Origin: Leptodontidium sp. MPI-SDFR-AT-0119
Taxonomy: Eukaryota; Ascomycota; Leotiomycetes; Helotiales; Leptodontidiaceae
Assembly: GCA_020726505.1 (NCBI GenBank)
Contig: JAHLEZ010000006.1
Coordinates: forward strand, 2,294,001-2,358,000
Reading direction: 5' to 3'
Length of the DNA stretch: 64,000 bases
Of this stretch, positions 22,890-33,632 are shown piece after piece (within the stretch, counting starts at the first letter, position 1; each line of letters opens with the position of its first letter). The translations under genes and the position numbers were made by a program. The notes under the pieces are model-generated. The model did not search any database. It was not told where the DNA came from and saw nothing but the letters and a program-made list of their open reading frames with translations.

Positions 22890-24189
22890 TCAATCTATCT
22901 TGATGACCAATTTCCTTCCGCTGACACCGGCCTTCAACTTGTCAAACGCTGTTTGAGCAGCGTCAAGTCCGCCCGGAACAACCTCAATCTTCGGTGCAGG
23001 GACAATGGTTCCATCTGCTAATGCCTTCTGGAGATAGTCATTAAATAGCCACTCTCCAATCACAGACTGGTCTGCGCCGTGGCGAAAAGCCATGGTCTGA
23101 GAAATTTCAAGTCCTTCTGGTTTGGTGATATTGCCAGGCCACTCTCCCGCCAAGACTAGCTTCCCCCCATTGCCACCCGAAGACAAAACTACCTCCGAAC
23201 TCCTCTGTGCTGTGTCTCCCTCTGTTATAGTGTCAAATGCAAGGCTTATAGGCGTACCAGATGCCTTCGCTGAGGCGACGATCTTGTCAACCACTGACGG
23301 GTCACGATAATCAAAGACCTCGAAGGCTCCAAGAGACTTCAGATATTGGTGATGAACTGAACTTGCAGTCGCAAATATCTTGAAACCCAAGTTCTTTGCA
23401 ATCTGAACCGTGGTAGTTCCAACGGATGAGGCCGCACCCCAGACAAGAAGCCCAGAGCTCGGAACGGAAATCGGCATATTTGGACGCGGAATTCCAAGGT
23501 CTACGAAGATCGCCATGCCTGAAGTCGCAACTGCCATTGGGAACACAGAGCCTTCTTCAAACGACATGGAGTCCGGGATCTTCGTTGTGGCGATGTCTTT
23601 GAGAATTGTGAATGTCTGGAAAGCACCGTGATCATTTTGTTGAATGTATATGACCCCGGCAAATCCAGTCACTATTTACAGGAGGAAGGCTAAGGTTAGC
23701 ATGAAGATTCAAGCCTCTAGAAATGTTTGGGAGTTTTGTGAAGGTGGTTTTGTTTTGTGTGTGGGCAGGGGCGGAAGTGTTTAATGGCAGCTCACCTCGG
23801 TCTCCAACTTTGAATTTGGTCACTGAGGACCCAGCCGAAGTAACAACGCCGCAGACGTCACTACCTAAAACGACAGGATATGATTTTATCGCAAAATTGT
23901 AGTCTTGCATCTTCCACTAGAGCAAAATTAGACATACTGGTCTATGTGAGGAATCAAAAAACAGATGAATAAGAGCGTGTGGTTAAGAGACAGAGTGGAT
24001 TGATCTCCTGCCACCCAGCATGAAAATGGACCTGGAATAACTTTTACTTACGTCGGCAGGATTTGCAGCAATTGCATGATTGCGAACGACGAGTTCTTTT
24101 GGCCCTGGGCTAGGAATCGGTCGAGTGACGGTCTTCATTCTCGCATGGGGCGCGTCAACGACAGCAGCATAATTGAGCTCGGCAGACAT
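22890..24189 (-). CDS. Medium-chain dehydrogenase/reductase (zinc-less ADH / enoyl-reductase type)
   Basis: Model: exons 24189-24052, 23916-23796 and 23671-22890; introns of 135 bp (GTAAGT..CTAG) and 124 bp (GTGAGC..ATAG); 346 aa. The N-terminal GroES-like half reads RPIPSPGPKELVVRNHAIAANPAD, then YPVVLGSDVCGVVTSAGSSV and KVGDRVTGF. The Rossmann half has LLVWGAASSVGTTTVQIAKNLGFKIFATAS, a Gly-rich NADPH-binding loop, and ends AFDKLKAGVSGRKLVIKI. The structural Cys cluster and catalytic Cys of zinc ADHs are not seen, so a quinone-oxidoreductase or trans-enoyl-reductase-like NADPH enzyme is likelier. Substrate unknown. There is no neighbouring PKS or NRPS in the window. Confidence 0.88.
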
Positions 24190-24920
24190 GACTCCCGAGT
24201 AATTTTCAGAGTTGAGTTGATCTTATGAAGTTGTGTGAAGTGAATGGTCAGAGAGATTCCCAGGCATATATACTCGTAAAATGAGAGCGCGATGGCTGTC
24301 TGCTGGGTTGATGTTAGGGTTGACGTCAAAAGCGTCGCTTATCCTCCGTCTATCCTCCTCTTGCCAGGTTGGGTGACCGGTACTGTGGGATTATGCCAAT
24401 AAAAACCCGCCTTTGTTTCCACCTGTGCCTTGCACGTGCATCTCGCCGAGTATAATTCTTACCCTTTCATGTAACGGTGAGAGGATCAGTACTCCTCGGT
24501 CAAGTAGAGTAATTAATTCTGCCATGAATTGCGTTGGGCAAATTCGCCGGGAGATAGTGCTTATCTCCCTAATATCCGAAATACGAACAAAGATTTCCAT
24601 TCACACTTCGCTCTATGAAAACTAGGCAGGTGGTAGTAGAAAGCCTAAGTGACACAGAGGAGAGTAGTAAAAAGCGGAATTGACTATTGCCACCATGCTG
24701 TTTCGATTTCAAGTTTTTCCAAAGCAACAAAGGAAGCGAGGGAAACAGGCGGCCTGGCCCAGCAACAACATTTCCCTCCATGCTGATTGGCCAGCCTGCC
24801 AAGCTTGAACATGTTCAACGACACCATCATCGCTGACCTCATCAGCCGCAACAACCCCACCCGCCGAGGCGTCCGCGAATTGTCCTGAATCTGTAGTCGC
24901 CATTAATACCGGAAAACCTC
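24190..24920. other. Divergent promoter region
   Basis: About 730 bp between the divergently transcribed oxidoreductase and 2EXR genes. No gene is supported. Confidence 0.5.
24264..24273 (-). promoter_or_regulatory. TATA-like box of the MDR oxidoreductase
   Basis: The minus strand reads TATATATGCC about 75-85 bp above the ATG at 24189. The position and sequence fit a TATA element; no experimental support. Confidence 0.4.
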
Positions 24921-26677
24921 ATGATGATGGAGACAGACACGCCGCTGGCCTCGTGCAAGGATGACCTTGTCAGAACCCACTCAGACCCCGTGAAGCCGGA
25001 GAGCTCCTCAACAGCGCAATCAGAATCGGAATCGGTCAAGTCAAAGGATCTCATACGCATACCAGAGTCGCAACTTCCAGAGTTTATTAGACATAGGTAC
25101 CGCGCAAATGCCTCTCGTGGGTTCGCCTTGGGACATTGCTCGTGTAGGAGGCTGACAGCTTGCAGCAAATAGCTTCGAGCACAACCGTCGCATACCCTTG
25201 ATATGTCTTGAGAACGTTCGAGGCCGACTGGATCATCTCATCGCCAAGAATATAGCAATCACTACAAAGCTCACCACATTCAGAGAGTCTATCATACGCG
25301 ACCTGTACTCTCAGTTCAAGATTCGACACGTAGCCGCGGGGCAGTTAACGCGTTCTGATGCCGCAAGTGACCTCCGTGAGCTTTGTATCGATACGCTGAA
25401 AACTAGGAAAGAGCTCATAATAGAGAAGCAAAACGACCTGCAGTGCGTTGATGAAGCGATACAGGGTCACGAGACCTTCCTGCATTATTCAACAGAAGCT
25501 TTCCATGAAGTTCTTGCGAACATACATCTCCTGGAAGCCAATTCAACCACGCAGTGCGATTATGTCGGTGGCAGTAGGTCTTCCCAGTCGCTTTCAGACA
25601 CATACTTACCACTGACCCCATGCAGGGTTTCCCATAGATTTTCCCTGCATGACTGCTCTAGCAAGATTGACAGCAGGTGAAGACTACGAAAGCATTCCCC
25701 CGACAGTTCCCAAGCCATCACCAAAGCCACTAGTACAGGCCTGCACAGAACGCCCCCGCTTCGCATGCTTTTCCAAATTGCCCGCGGAGGTCCGACTAAT
25801 GATCTGGAAGTTCTCCCTACCGGGCCAAAGGATCATCACGCACAGTCCCAGACACAACAAAAATCTATCGCTCCTGTCAACATGCCTCGAATCTCGTCGC
25901 CTCGTTAAGTCAACATACACACAAATCCTAAGCCCCACCTACAAGACCACAGCAACGAATGTGGAGTTTCTCTGGGTAGACCTCGACAACGATATCATAG
26001 TCCGTGATCTCTCGACACCAGACTCTGACAAGCCTGCCAGGAACCTCTTCAACCGAACGACTACAGAGTTCAACGCAGGCTGCTTTCGAGTCTTCACAGG
26101 TCTAGCAAAGGTCAAGCACCTCGCCGTAGCTTTCGATGTCCTACGCCAGAACGGCGGATCCTTCTTCGTAGCCCTGCAAGCTTGCGTCCCCGAGTTGGAG
26201 ACCTTAACTATCATCCCGAGCACGCAAATCGACGGGTCACCATTGAAGAAGCTCAAGATAGAAGCAAATGACAATGTACGTCTCATCGAACTGGATTCAA
26301 ATGTTCTCGACTACGTCTGCTTCCGAAAATCACGAGTAGGGGATAGAACTTTGAAGCAGAGAGCCTATCGGGGCGTCTCCACTCTCGCGACATATCTGAA
26401 CCATTCTCGTCAGTACAAGGCTTTGTTCCCAACTTTTGTAGCGTCTTCGGAAGGACATTGGAATCCAAGGATCAGTGTTGCTCTTGTGATGACGTGGAAT
26501 AGGAGATGTAAGGGTTGGCAGACAAGACATCTTGACAGGGACTACTACAACGGGAAGTATATTGGGGAGGATAAGAGGACATATTATGGGTTTGTTGAGT
26601 CTGGGATGATGTGTGGTTCTGATGGAGAAGTGTTGAGTCGGTATGATGGCATTGTGCGACTTTTTGAAGAGGTCTAA
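24921..26677 (+). CDS. 2EXR-domain protein with N-terminal helical region
   Basis: Proposed model: exons 24921-25096, 25173-25573 and 25674-26677, giving about 526 aa; the last acceptor could also be 25662 or 25677, all in phase. The secure part is the last exon, with FSKLPAEVRLMIWKFSLPG followed by NKNLSLLSTCLESRRLVKSTYTQ, the 2EXR motif (PF20150) of a large fungal family of unknown function. Later segments include VEFLWVDLDNDIIVRD and GLAKVKHLAVAFDVL, typical of the family. The middle exon is a charged, probably helical or coiled-coil stretch (ITTKLTTFRESIIRDLYSQF, TLKTRKELIIEKQNDLQ). If the introns are wrong, the ATG at 25649 would give a 342-aa protein holding the same domain. Confidence 0.7.
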
Positions 26678-26722
26678 TTGCCGCTGGTATGTTAGAAGAG
26701 TTATGTTTGTTCTACAGAGATC

Positions 26723-26767
26723 GCGGCACCAAGTGGCTGGAATACAGGGGACTCTCACTGTAACTCC
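26723..26767 (+). repeat. Left terminal inverted repeat of the Tc1-type element
   Basis: The 45-bp arm matches the reverse complement of 28752-28796 with a single A/G difference near its inner end. It may extend about 8 bp further out with mismatches. Confidence 0.85.
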
Positions 26768-26880
26768 ATTGAAGCTCCCTGTAGGTCTCATATAGCCCCT
26801 GAAGAGTAATTTGAGGTAATTCGCTTATCTTGATCGTCGTCAGGGAAGTGCGCCATAAGCACTAAAGAGTATTTCTCTAC

Positions 26881-28299
26881 CTAATATACAGTTACTTTCT
26901 CTTCTCCTTTCTTCTGTCCTTCTTTGTACTCGTTGCCACCTCCTAGTCGAATAACCTCTGTAATGTGGTGAGGTATTCGTTTAATCCATTCCTGAATCTT
27001 ATGCTGTGGCATCTTTTCCTAACACCCCTCCCACCTAGCCTTGAGCTTTGGACGACTACTTGTTGCGCCGTGTTTAGTAGTCTCCTTTTTTATCTAAAAC
27101 CACGTTGGCTCGATAGCGTTAAGGTCAGGAGAGTTGCTTGGCCATATGAGCCTCATAATCTCCCACAGGTTGTATACCTCTTGTTAATATTTAGAGGCAT
27201 GCGCAGGAGCGTTATCTTCTTGGACCAAAGTATCTGGCCTATCCTTTTGGCATTTTGCAGCGAATGGGAGTAGTTTCTCTCGCAAAATCCTCTGTTGGTA
27301 TCTGTACTAGTTGATGCCGCCTTTGCTAGGCTTACAAACAACAGCACTATTCTCTTTAGAATATACCCACTTTTTGCGTACCCCTCCGGGCTTGCGGCCG
27401 TGTTATTTGATATAAGATCGCAGCTATTCTCTTTGTTGCTTTACCTATCGAGCTTTATCGGCCTTCTTTGTGCGAGCATTCCTAGCATCTAAATCGGCTT
27501 TGCGGTCTCTCTTTTCTTGAGCATTTTCCGGTTCCTACACGTGACATAGGCCCTTCTTGTCGTACGAGAAACATCCCTAGAACATAAACTCAGAGAAGCC
27601 TTTCCACCGTCTTTTGATAACATGCTTATGAAAAGCCTCCCCCGGGAGTCTCCACACACGCCGGCGGCCTCTAGTCCCTCTTAATTGAACTAAAGTTTCG
27701 TCTGAGAAGATTACGTTTTTCTAATCCTCCAAAGTCTAATCCTTTCTTTCTATATACCACTCGTACCGGGTTTGCTTGTTAGTGGCATTTAAGCCAGGTT
27801 TTAGCGTAAGTTTACATTGATTGTAACCCCGGGCCTTTAATATCTTCTATATAGTTCTCGGTGTAACCTCAAAGCCGGCTTTCTTTACTTCCCTACTAAT
27901 CTGCGCTGTCGAATAACCTCTAGTTGTTGAGTTCTTCGTAACGACCTTCAAAACAGCTCTAATAGCTTCAATTGAGACCTGAGGTCTCCCTAATCTTGGG
28001 GCATTTGTAACATGCCACGTCTTAACGATCATGTTGTAATTTTCTTTCCATCCACGCTCTCTAGCTGTTGCGGCAAGTGAGTAAACACGGGACTTTCCTA
28101 TTCCGGTAATAATAGTAATCTTTGAAACAGGTGCGCGGTCGTTAAGCATTGTTACAGCCCGAATTCTAGTTTCGATAGAGAATTCCTTCTTGACCGAGGA
28201 AGTTGTTAATGCTCTAGATAGTACTAAAGCGTTGGATTTGCCCTTGCCCTTGGATTTGCTAGCGATTTGGGCTAGAATAGGCTCTTCTGGGGGATCCAC
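26881..28299 (-). pseudogene. Tc1/mariner transposase, inactivated by RIP-like nonsense changes
   Basis: From 28299 to the terminal stop at 26881 the frame is held for 473 codons with no net indel. The first 150 codons are open and include a helix-turn-helix region (DRAPVSKITIITGIGKSRVY) and HVTNAPRLGRPQVS. Further down, catalytic blocks are visible: IFSDETLVQL, QEDNAPAHAS and WPSNSPDLNAIEP, with 34 residues between the second Asp and the Glu. About 12 in-frame stops interrupt it. Nearly all sit where a Trp (TGG to TAG) or Gln (CAA/CAG to TAA/TAG) is expected, which are TpG-to-TpA or CpA-to-TpA changes. The frame is also open upstream of 28299 without a clear ATG. No active product is expected. 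Confidence 0.85.
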
Positions 28300-28751
28300 A
28301 TCTTCGTCCTTATCTTCGGAATCAGACGATAACTCGTACCATTCGGCGGCTTCTTTAGCATCCTTATTATCCGTCTCTCTAGAGACTATCGAATCAGGGG
28401 GATTAGAAAGTTCTGATTGGTCATCTGACAGCCTATAGTCTGCGTAGTCATAGACTCTTTTAGTGTCTATAACGATTCCTACTGTAATATAGCTTCAGAA
28501 TATTCGTGTAGTAAATTAAGTAATGTGTAGAGATAATAGAGGAGTTAAAAGAGGGGGAGGGACGTTACCCTTCCAAATAACCCCTCGCCGTTAGCGGAGC
28601 GCACCCCTGTAGTTACAAGGGAATCATGCCTATAAAGGGACATGAGCCTCCTGAATCGGTCAATATTACAGGGAGTCTACAGGGCGGTTCACTTGGCTAC
28701 AGGGTGCATTCGATGGCAAAGGCCTTATAGGCTCTTACAGGTAGTTATAGT

Positions 28752-28796
28752 GGAGCTACAGTGAGAGTCCCCTGTATTCCAGCCACTTGGTGCCGC
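28752..28796 (-). repeat. Right terminal inverted repeat of the Tc1-type element
   Basis: Partner of the arm at 26723-26767. It ends in the sequence complementary to GCGGCACC. Confidence 0.85.
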
Positions 28797-28806
28797 GTTC
28801 TTCGTA

Positions 28807-29505
28807 TGGCGTTGTGCTTCATGCCGATACCTCACTTGTGGCGTTCTCGTGGATTGGTATATGTCTTAGTTCTTGCGATATTCTTCGAGTGGTGCACCGG
28901 CAAGACTTGTACAAGAGCTGATTGGCTCTTTATGCAATACCTGAAAATCCATTGGCAACTGCTTCTACAGAGGTGGTAATTTGAACCACAATCAAATGTT
29001 ACTATTCAGTTGGAAGCTGCAACAATAATGGAGTATCATTCGAAATATAACAGCATTATCTATTCAGCGAGGTCCGCACTGTTCGAACCGTTCAACCGTC
29101 TCGGGTATCCCAACAAATAGCAAGGAATCATGTGGTAAGTTGATATCAAAACAACCCACATCCCAAATTATTTCCAGAAAGAATCGCTGAACGACTCATC
29201 ATAGGGGAAAGAAACAAAAATCCCATATATATCACTCAGTCTCATCGAATAAATGTAGAAACTTAGCCAAGAGTCTTCTCCCGAAACATCTCTTTGGGCC
29301 TTCCCGGGCAACGAATCATGCCAAGCTTCCACCACAAGTTTCGTAACTCGCTCGCAGCAGATTTCACTCCCGTCCATCGACAGAGAGAAGACTGTACTTT
29401 CGTTACGTTCGACGACCAAGAAACGGAGGTGTTCAGTGTTCCAGCCCATATTAAGGTTATCCTTCCCCATCAATCCACCCCTTGAACGTCCTTCCTCTCA
29501 ACCCT
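28807..29505. other. Intergenic region
   Basis: About 700 bp between the transposon and the 3' end of the bHLH gene. No gene is supported; the 3' UTR of the bHLH gene probably lies here. Confidence 0.5.
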
Positions 29506-30542
29506 TCAAGGAAGCACCACACCGCCAGACTCCACCCATCTCTCTGTCAATTCCTCCATCACATGTTCCAACTTCTCATTCTCCTCCTCCAACCTCCTCC
29601 TATCCCTTTCCAAATCCCGGATATGCTTCATGGCAAGTACCAGCACTTCAGCTTTACTGACTTTCTTCTCGTCACCGCCATCCCCATCTCCATCCCCAGC
29701 CTCTCTCGGTAAAGCCAATAACAACGTCTCGAATTGTCCATTTAGTCGATTCCGGTACTGCTTCTCGACTTGGTTGTGGTTGAGACGGATGTGCTTCGGT
29801 GGTGAGGTGGCGCCTTGTGGCGGTGTTGATGTAGTCAAGGGCCGAGAGTTCATGTTCTGAAGAGTTGATGTTGAACTCCATCGTTGGTGGGTGGAATTTT
29901 TGGCTTTTGGGGTCCGTATATCAACTTCGCGGCTCCTGGGTTTGGACTGTTTGCTGAGCCGGGGACTGTTTCTTGAACTCCTACGGCACGAAAGAGGTTT
30001 ACCCCGACTGGGCTGTACTACCTGCGGGGAAGAGGCGTGCGAATGCAGTGATGGGGAACATATATCTGGCACGCCTGCTGTTGTTTGGGATTCCGGGACG
30101 TAGTGGGGGTTCAGAGGAGCGATAGACCATTGCTCTACTCGTTGAGATTCGGCTGTGTTATTGAATGCGTTTTGGTATGCTGCAGAGGAAAATTCCTCTG
30201 AAGATGCGAACTCATTGTTCATGGAGTCTGGTGTCATCAGGGAGTCGAATGTTTGATCTGAAGTGTCCCAGCTGCGGTCTTGGTAGGTGCTTGATAGTTG
30301 CCTGTCGAAATATGGACTCTCTGGTGAAGGTAGTGGTGAGAAATTCCAGGAGTTGATGTCCATGGAACTGCTCAGTTGAGGACTTAAATCGTAGTCCATT
30401 TGAAGGAAGTTGCAGTATTCCTGGAGGATTGTTTAGCGAGGGAAGTGTGGTGTGAGGAGAGTGGGGTCTATAAACGAACCTTGTCAAAAAGATCGATGCA
30501 GCAGTCGTCGATAGACCTGATATTATTGCTGAGGGTCGGCAT
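29506..30542 (-). CDS. bHLH transcription factor (two exons)
   Basis: Model: exon 30542-30480 (MPTLSNNIRSIDDCCIDLF..), intron 30479-30421 (GTTCGT..CCAG, 59 bp), exon 30420-29506, giving 325 aa. The in-phase join and upstream ATG favour this over a start at 30399. The C-terminal ~70 residues form a basic helix-loop-helix domain: basic region RLNHNQVEKQYRNRLN (with the His/Glu/Arg pattern of E-box binders), helix 1 FETLLLALP, an acidic Gly/Asp loop, and helix 2 KVSKAEVLVLAMKHIRDLER, continuing into a leucine-zipper-like coiled coil. The N-terminal 200 residues are Ser/Pro-rich and disordered. Targets are unknown. Confidence 0.88.
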
Positions 30543-31541
30543 TGCGAGAAATGAAGTAATGATCTTGTGATGTCTTCACGTAATTCTTATCCGTCGACTT
30601 AGAAAATATGTCTCACTCGAGAAGTTTCGTTTCCAGATATAGGCAAATTGTTTTCGGCGCGAAGACAATCGAAGATCTCAAAGAAAGCATGTGGAATCCC
30701 GGGGATAGTTCTAGACTACTGCCAATAGTCATCAGCTGTTGTTCCCAAACTACCGATTGCCGGGCTTGGAAGTGACTGGTCCAGAAATCCGGGGTTCATT
30801 TCCCACGTGGATTAAACGCTCTCCCCATCTCTCCACAGTGACAGGCAGCTCAAGCCATCCATGTCCAAAACACCAGACATCTATGTTCATGGCTGTGTCC
30901 CCATCACGCTCGTCAGAGGTATAAATCCACTCGCTCGGTTCAAGCGACATCCTCATCGGGCAATCAACAGTCATCACCAGAGTCGGTGGCCTATTTTTGC
31001 TGATAACTAAGCGACCATACTTTCACTGAACAGCACGAGATAGAGAACAAAAGCAAATTCGCGGAAAACGGCGAAGTTCGATACCGACAATAAACGATCT
31101 CGAGCACAAAAGCCGATCTAGCAACTGCCAATGGGCAGACACGCACGAGGAAGTCTCGGGTTGGCGTGCAGCCTGCCCCTCAATACCATAACCCCTCCTA
31201 AAAATTATGCACACCAGCCGCATGTTATACTTGGAGTTCTCACCTTATTGGGCAATTCCCACTTCTGAAAACAAATCCTTAAAAGTTCCCCACAGTGGCT
31301 GGACAGTTTACAGTAACCCCCCTCCCCTGGGGTATTCTGTCGTACGACTGGTACCTGTCACGCCACATTGTCGCAATTGTGAGCCGATTCCCACAAGATT
31401 GCCATCGCTTGCTCTCCACACGACTGAGAAAGCCTAATTCTTATTTTACGAGAGCTGTTGGATGATCAGATAGTCGATCTGCGAAAAGTGGGGTGAGTCC
31501 TGTGTGCGTGTAGGCAGTGTTCGCAATAATGAAAACAGTAT
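30543..31541. other. Intergenic region left of the retrotransposon
   Basis: About 1 kb. It includes the promoter region of the bHLH gene and the left insertion flank of the LTR element. No gene is supported. Confidence 0.5.
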
Positions 31542-31826
31542 TGTGGTGGGGAAGGCTCTGGTAGCTCCTTTGTCACCTGACCGGATAGGCTCTTTCCACA
31601 TAAAAGGGTTCATCACTTGAAAACAACTCAACAACCAAGAACTTTTCATAGATATTATCTAATACACTTTTTTTCTCCTCCCCTCCCTCGACTTGTCATG
31701 CTCTTTGGATATGTATTATCTTTAGATTTGATCAATCCGCGATTTCCTACACCTAGAGTCTCCCCCCGTACCTCACTACATGCTACCCTCTTGTTGTGTG
31801 GTTTATTGGGCTTTTTCCCTCCCACA
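31542..31826 (+). repeat. 5' long terminal repeat
   Basis: 285 bp, TG..CA ends, identical by eye to 43326-43610. It contains a T/C-rich stretch (CTTTTTTTCTCCTCCCC) in its middle. Confidence 0.95.
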
Positions 31827-31832
31827 TATTTT

Positions 31833-31850
31833 TGGTGACCGACGCAGGGA
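31833..31850 (+). other. Putative primer binding site
   Basis: TGGTGACCGACGCAGGGA begins 6 nt inside the 5' LTR. The TGG matches the CCA end of a tRNA, as expected for minus-strand priming. The tRNA was not identified. Confidence 0.5.
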
Positions 31851-32666
31851 GTGAGTTCAGTACGAGGAAATAGAACTAGGTAAGTTATGCGGAAAGGGCC
31901 CTTTATGCTAATCACAAGCGTTTAGGGAGAATCAAGAAACGACAACTGCTTGAACTGAGGGACCTATTTAGTTAGTAACTCCTCAGCCTTCGAAAGCAAA
32001 AACAGCAGATATGGAGGCACAAGTATACGACAGAGAGAGCAGAGAGACACGAGGGAAGCAAGTGAACTTTCACAATACGTGGGGACACCTGGAGTACTGG
32101 AAAATCTCTTCTCTCTCAGCTCGAGGCTCTGTGCCCGCCATTCCGAAGACTTGTGCTCTACTATTTCACAATACTTCCCACAGTGATACGAGGCCCCATA
32201 GCATCAGACCGCCAAAGCCTGATATTATGAGGTACCGAGATTACTGTGTGAGAAGTTGGCTGAAGTATTATGGGTCGTGCTCTTTAGTTCGTCAGCTGAA
32301 GGCCGAAGTCTTACCTAGAGATTCGGCGGAAGTGTGTTCTAGGCTGGTCTAGAACCAGGCCTCAGTTATCTTTTTAGCGTTGTTTAATTTCCATCTACCC
32401 CCTGTTTATTGATTTGAACCCTCTGTAATTTCGGCGTATGGGGCCTAGGGCGCAGGCTGAGACCTCGCTAGAAGAGCCTATCGTTTGGCCCTTCGCTTAG
32501 AGAGGCGAGGCCCTGAATTCTTGTTTCCAGGGGGACGTTTCTTTACTTTCTTTACACAACAACACAACACTTATATACACCAAATCTTTTGTTACTTTCA
32601 TTGCTTTCGATCAAACGACTACACATATTCTTTCAAAAACCTCAAATCACATTCAACTCACCGATA
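31851..32666 (+). other. Untranslated leader of the retrotransposon
   Basis: About 820 nt between the putative primer site and the gag ATG. It has several short frames but no supported gene, and probably holds packaging signals. Confidence 0.45.
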
Positions 32667-33611
32667 ATGTCCGGCTACGGTAGACCAAACAACGCCAATA
32701 ATCAGAAGGGGGCTCCCTTTACCGACACCCCGGGACCTGCCACTGGAAGCAACTTTGGGACGATTGCAGGCGTTGGGCCTAGCGCTTCCCATGATTCAGG
32801 GACCTCTGATGGGGGTTCTACCCCTCATGACAACAACACTTTCCAGAGCTTGCTAGACAGTAAGAAGGGGAAAGGGAAAGGCAAAGGGAAGGGGTCCAGT
32901 GATGCCGGACCAAGTAACTCAGCTCCCCCTGCCAATATCGCTGAACCTGCCGCTCCTAACTCGACCCCGGCCATCACTGCAAATGATCTCAAGAATATCA
33001 AGGTCCACGTCAGTCAGCCGATGCCAATCCCTGGATCCCCGAATACTCCCATTTTCAACGGCATCGACGTCAGCACCTACTTCCGGACCCTTGACAGATA
33101 CTTCGCAAGCTACATGGTTACCAACGACCGGGAGAAGAAGGAATGGGTAGTCGACTATGCAACCCCTTCTCAAGCGTGGAACATTCGGAAGCTCCCTAGC
33201 TTCAAAACCGGAACATACGCTAGCCTCAAGAGGGAAGTGAAGCAAGACTATCAGGCCGACGACAGTGAGTATCGTTTGTATACGAATGCTTACTTGGACC
33301 TACTAGAGCAGGATTTCAAAGATGCTCAAATTGACGGCCAACCTTCCCCAGATCAATGCCGGAAGTTCCTTAGGGCCTTCAGAGAGGTAGCCCTGAACTG
33401 CGTCGACCGAGGCAATCTCACTAAAAAGCAAGCGTCGACTCGATTCATGCTTGCACTCCCCCGAAGCCTTCGGAATAAGGCCATGCAAGCTGCCTCTAAG
33501 AATGGAGAGTCGTTAAAAGACCTCAAGACGGATGCGTTCGACGACATTTACAGCGCTGTTAAAGCCCAGCTCAATTCGGAACGAGACTTGTATACTATTG
33601 CAGAGGAGTAG
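32667..33611 (+). CDS. gag: Retrotransposon Gag (capsid-like)
   Basis: 314 aa from ATG 32667 (MSGYGRPNNANN). The N-terminus is Gly/Ser/Pro-rich with a KGKGKGKGK tract. The central and C-terminal region has capsid-type helices (IFNGIDVSTYFRTLDRYFASY, WVVDYATPSQAWNIRKL, YRLYTNAYLDLLEQDF, FMLALPRSLRNKAM). It ends at TAG 33609-33611, but the same frame continues open for another 1.5 kb. It has no zinc knuckle; a CxxC..H..C pattern occurs in the next frame. Confidence 0.85.
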   Translation: MSGYGRPNNANNQKGAPFTDTPGPATGSNFGTIAGVGPSASHDSGTSDGGSTPHDNNTFQSLLDSKKGKGKGKGKGSSDAGPSNSAPPANIAEPAAPNSTPAITANDLKNIKVHVSQPMPIPGSPNTPIFNGIDVSTYFRTLDRYFASYMVTNDREKKEWVVDYATPSQAWNIRKLPSFKTGTYASLKREVKQDYQADDSEYRLYTNAYLDLLEQDFKDAQIDGQPSPDQCRKFLRAFREVALNCVDRGNLTKKQASTRFMLALPRSLRNKAMQAASKNGESLKDLKTDAFDDIYSAVKAQLNSERDLYTIAEE

Positions 33612-33632
33612 GGCATTACAAACCACCGATGG

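Larger units (their letters stand above)
26713..28806 (-). mobile_element. Tc1/mariner-type DNA transposon, degenerate
   Basis: Inverted repeats of about 45 bp lie at 26723-26767 and 28752-28796 with one mismatch, beginning GCGGCACCAAGTGG. Weaker similarity runs outward to TAC at both ends, so the best TA-flanked borders are TA at 26713-26714 and 28805-28806. Subterminal similarity also extends inward. Between the repeats is a minus-strand transposase relic. The size (~2.1 kb) and DD34E catalytic spacing fit fungal Tc1/mariner elements. The exact termini are uncertain because an inner TA-CAGGGG boundary (26743 and 28775) is also symmetric. Confidence 0.85.

Noticed and set aside
31446..31649. 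Minus-strand frame repeated at 43215-43433
   Set aside because: The similarity comes from both frames lying in the LTRs; it is not a gene.
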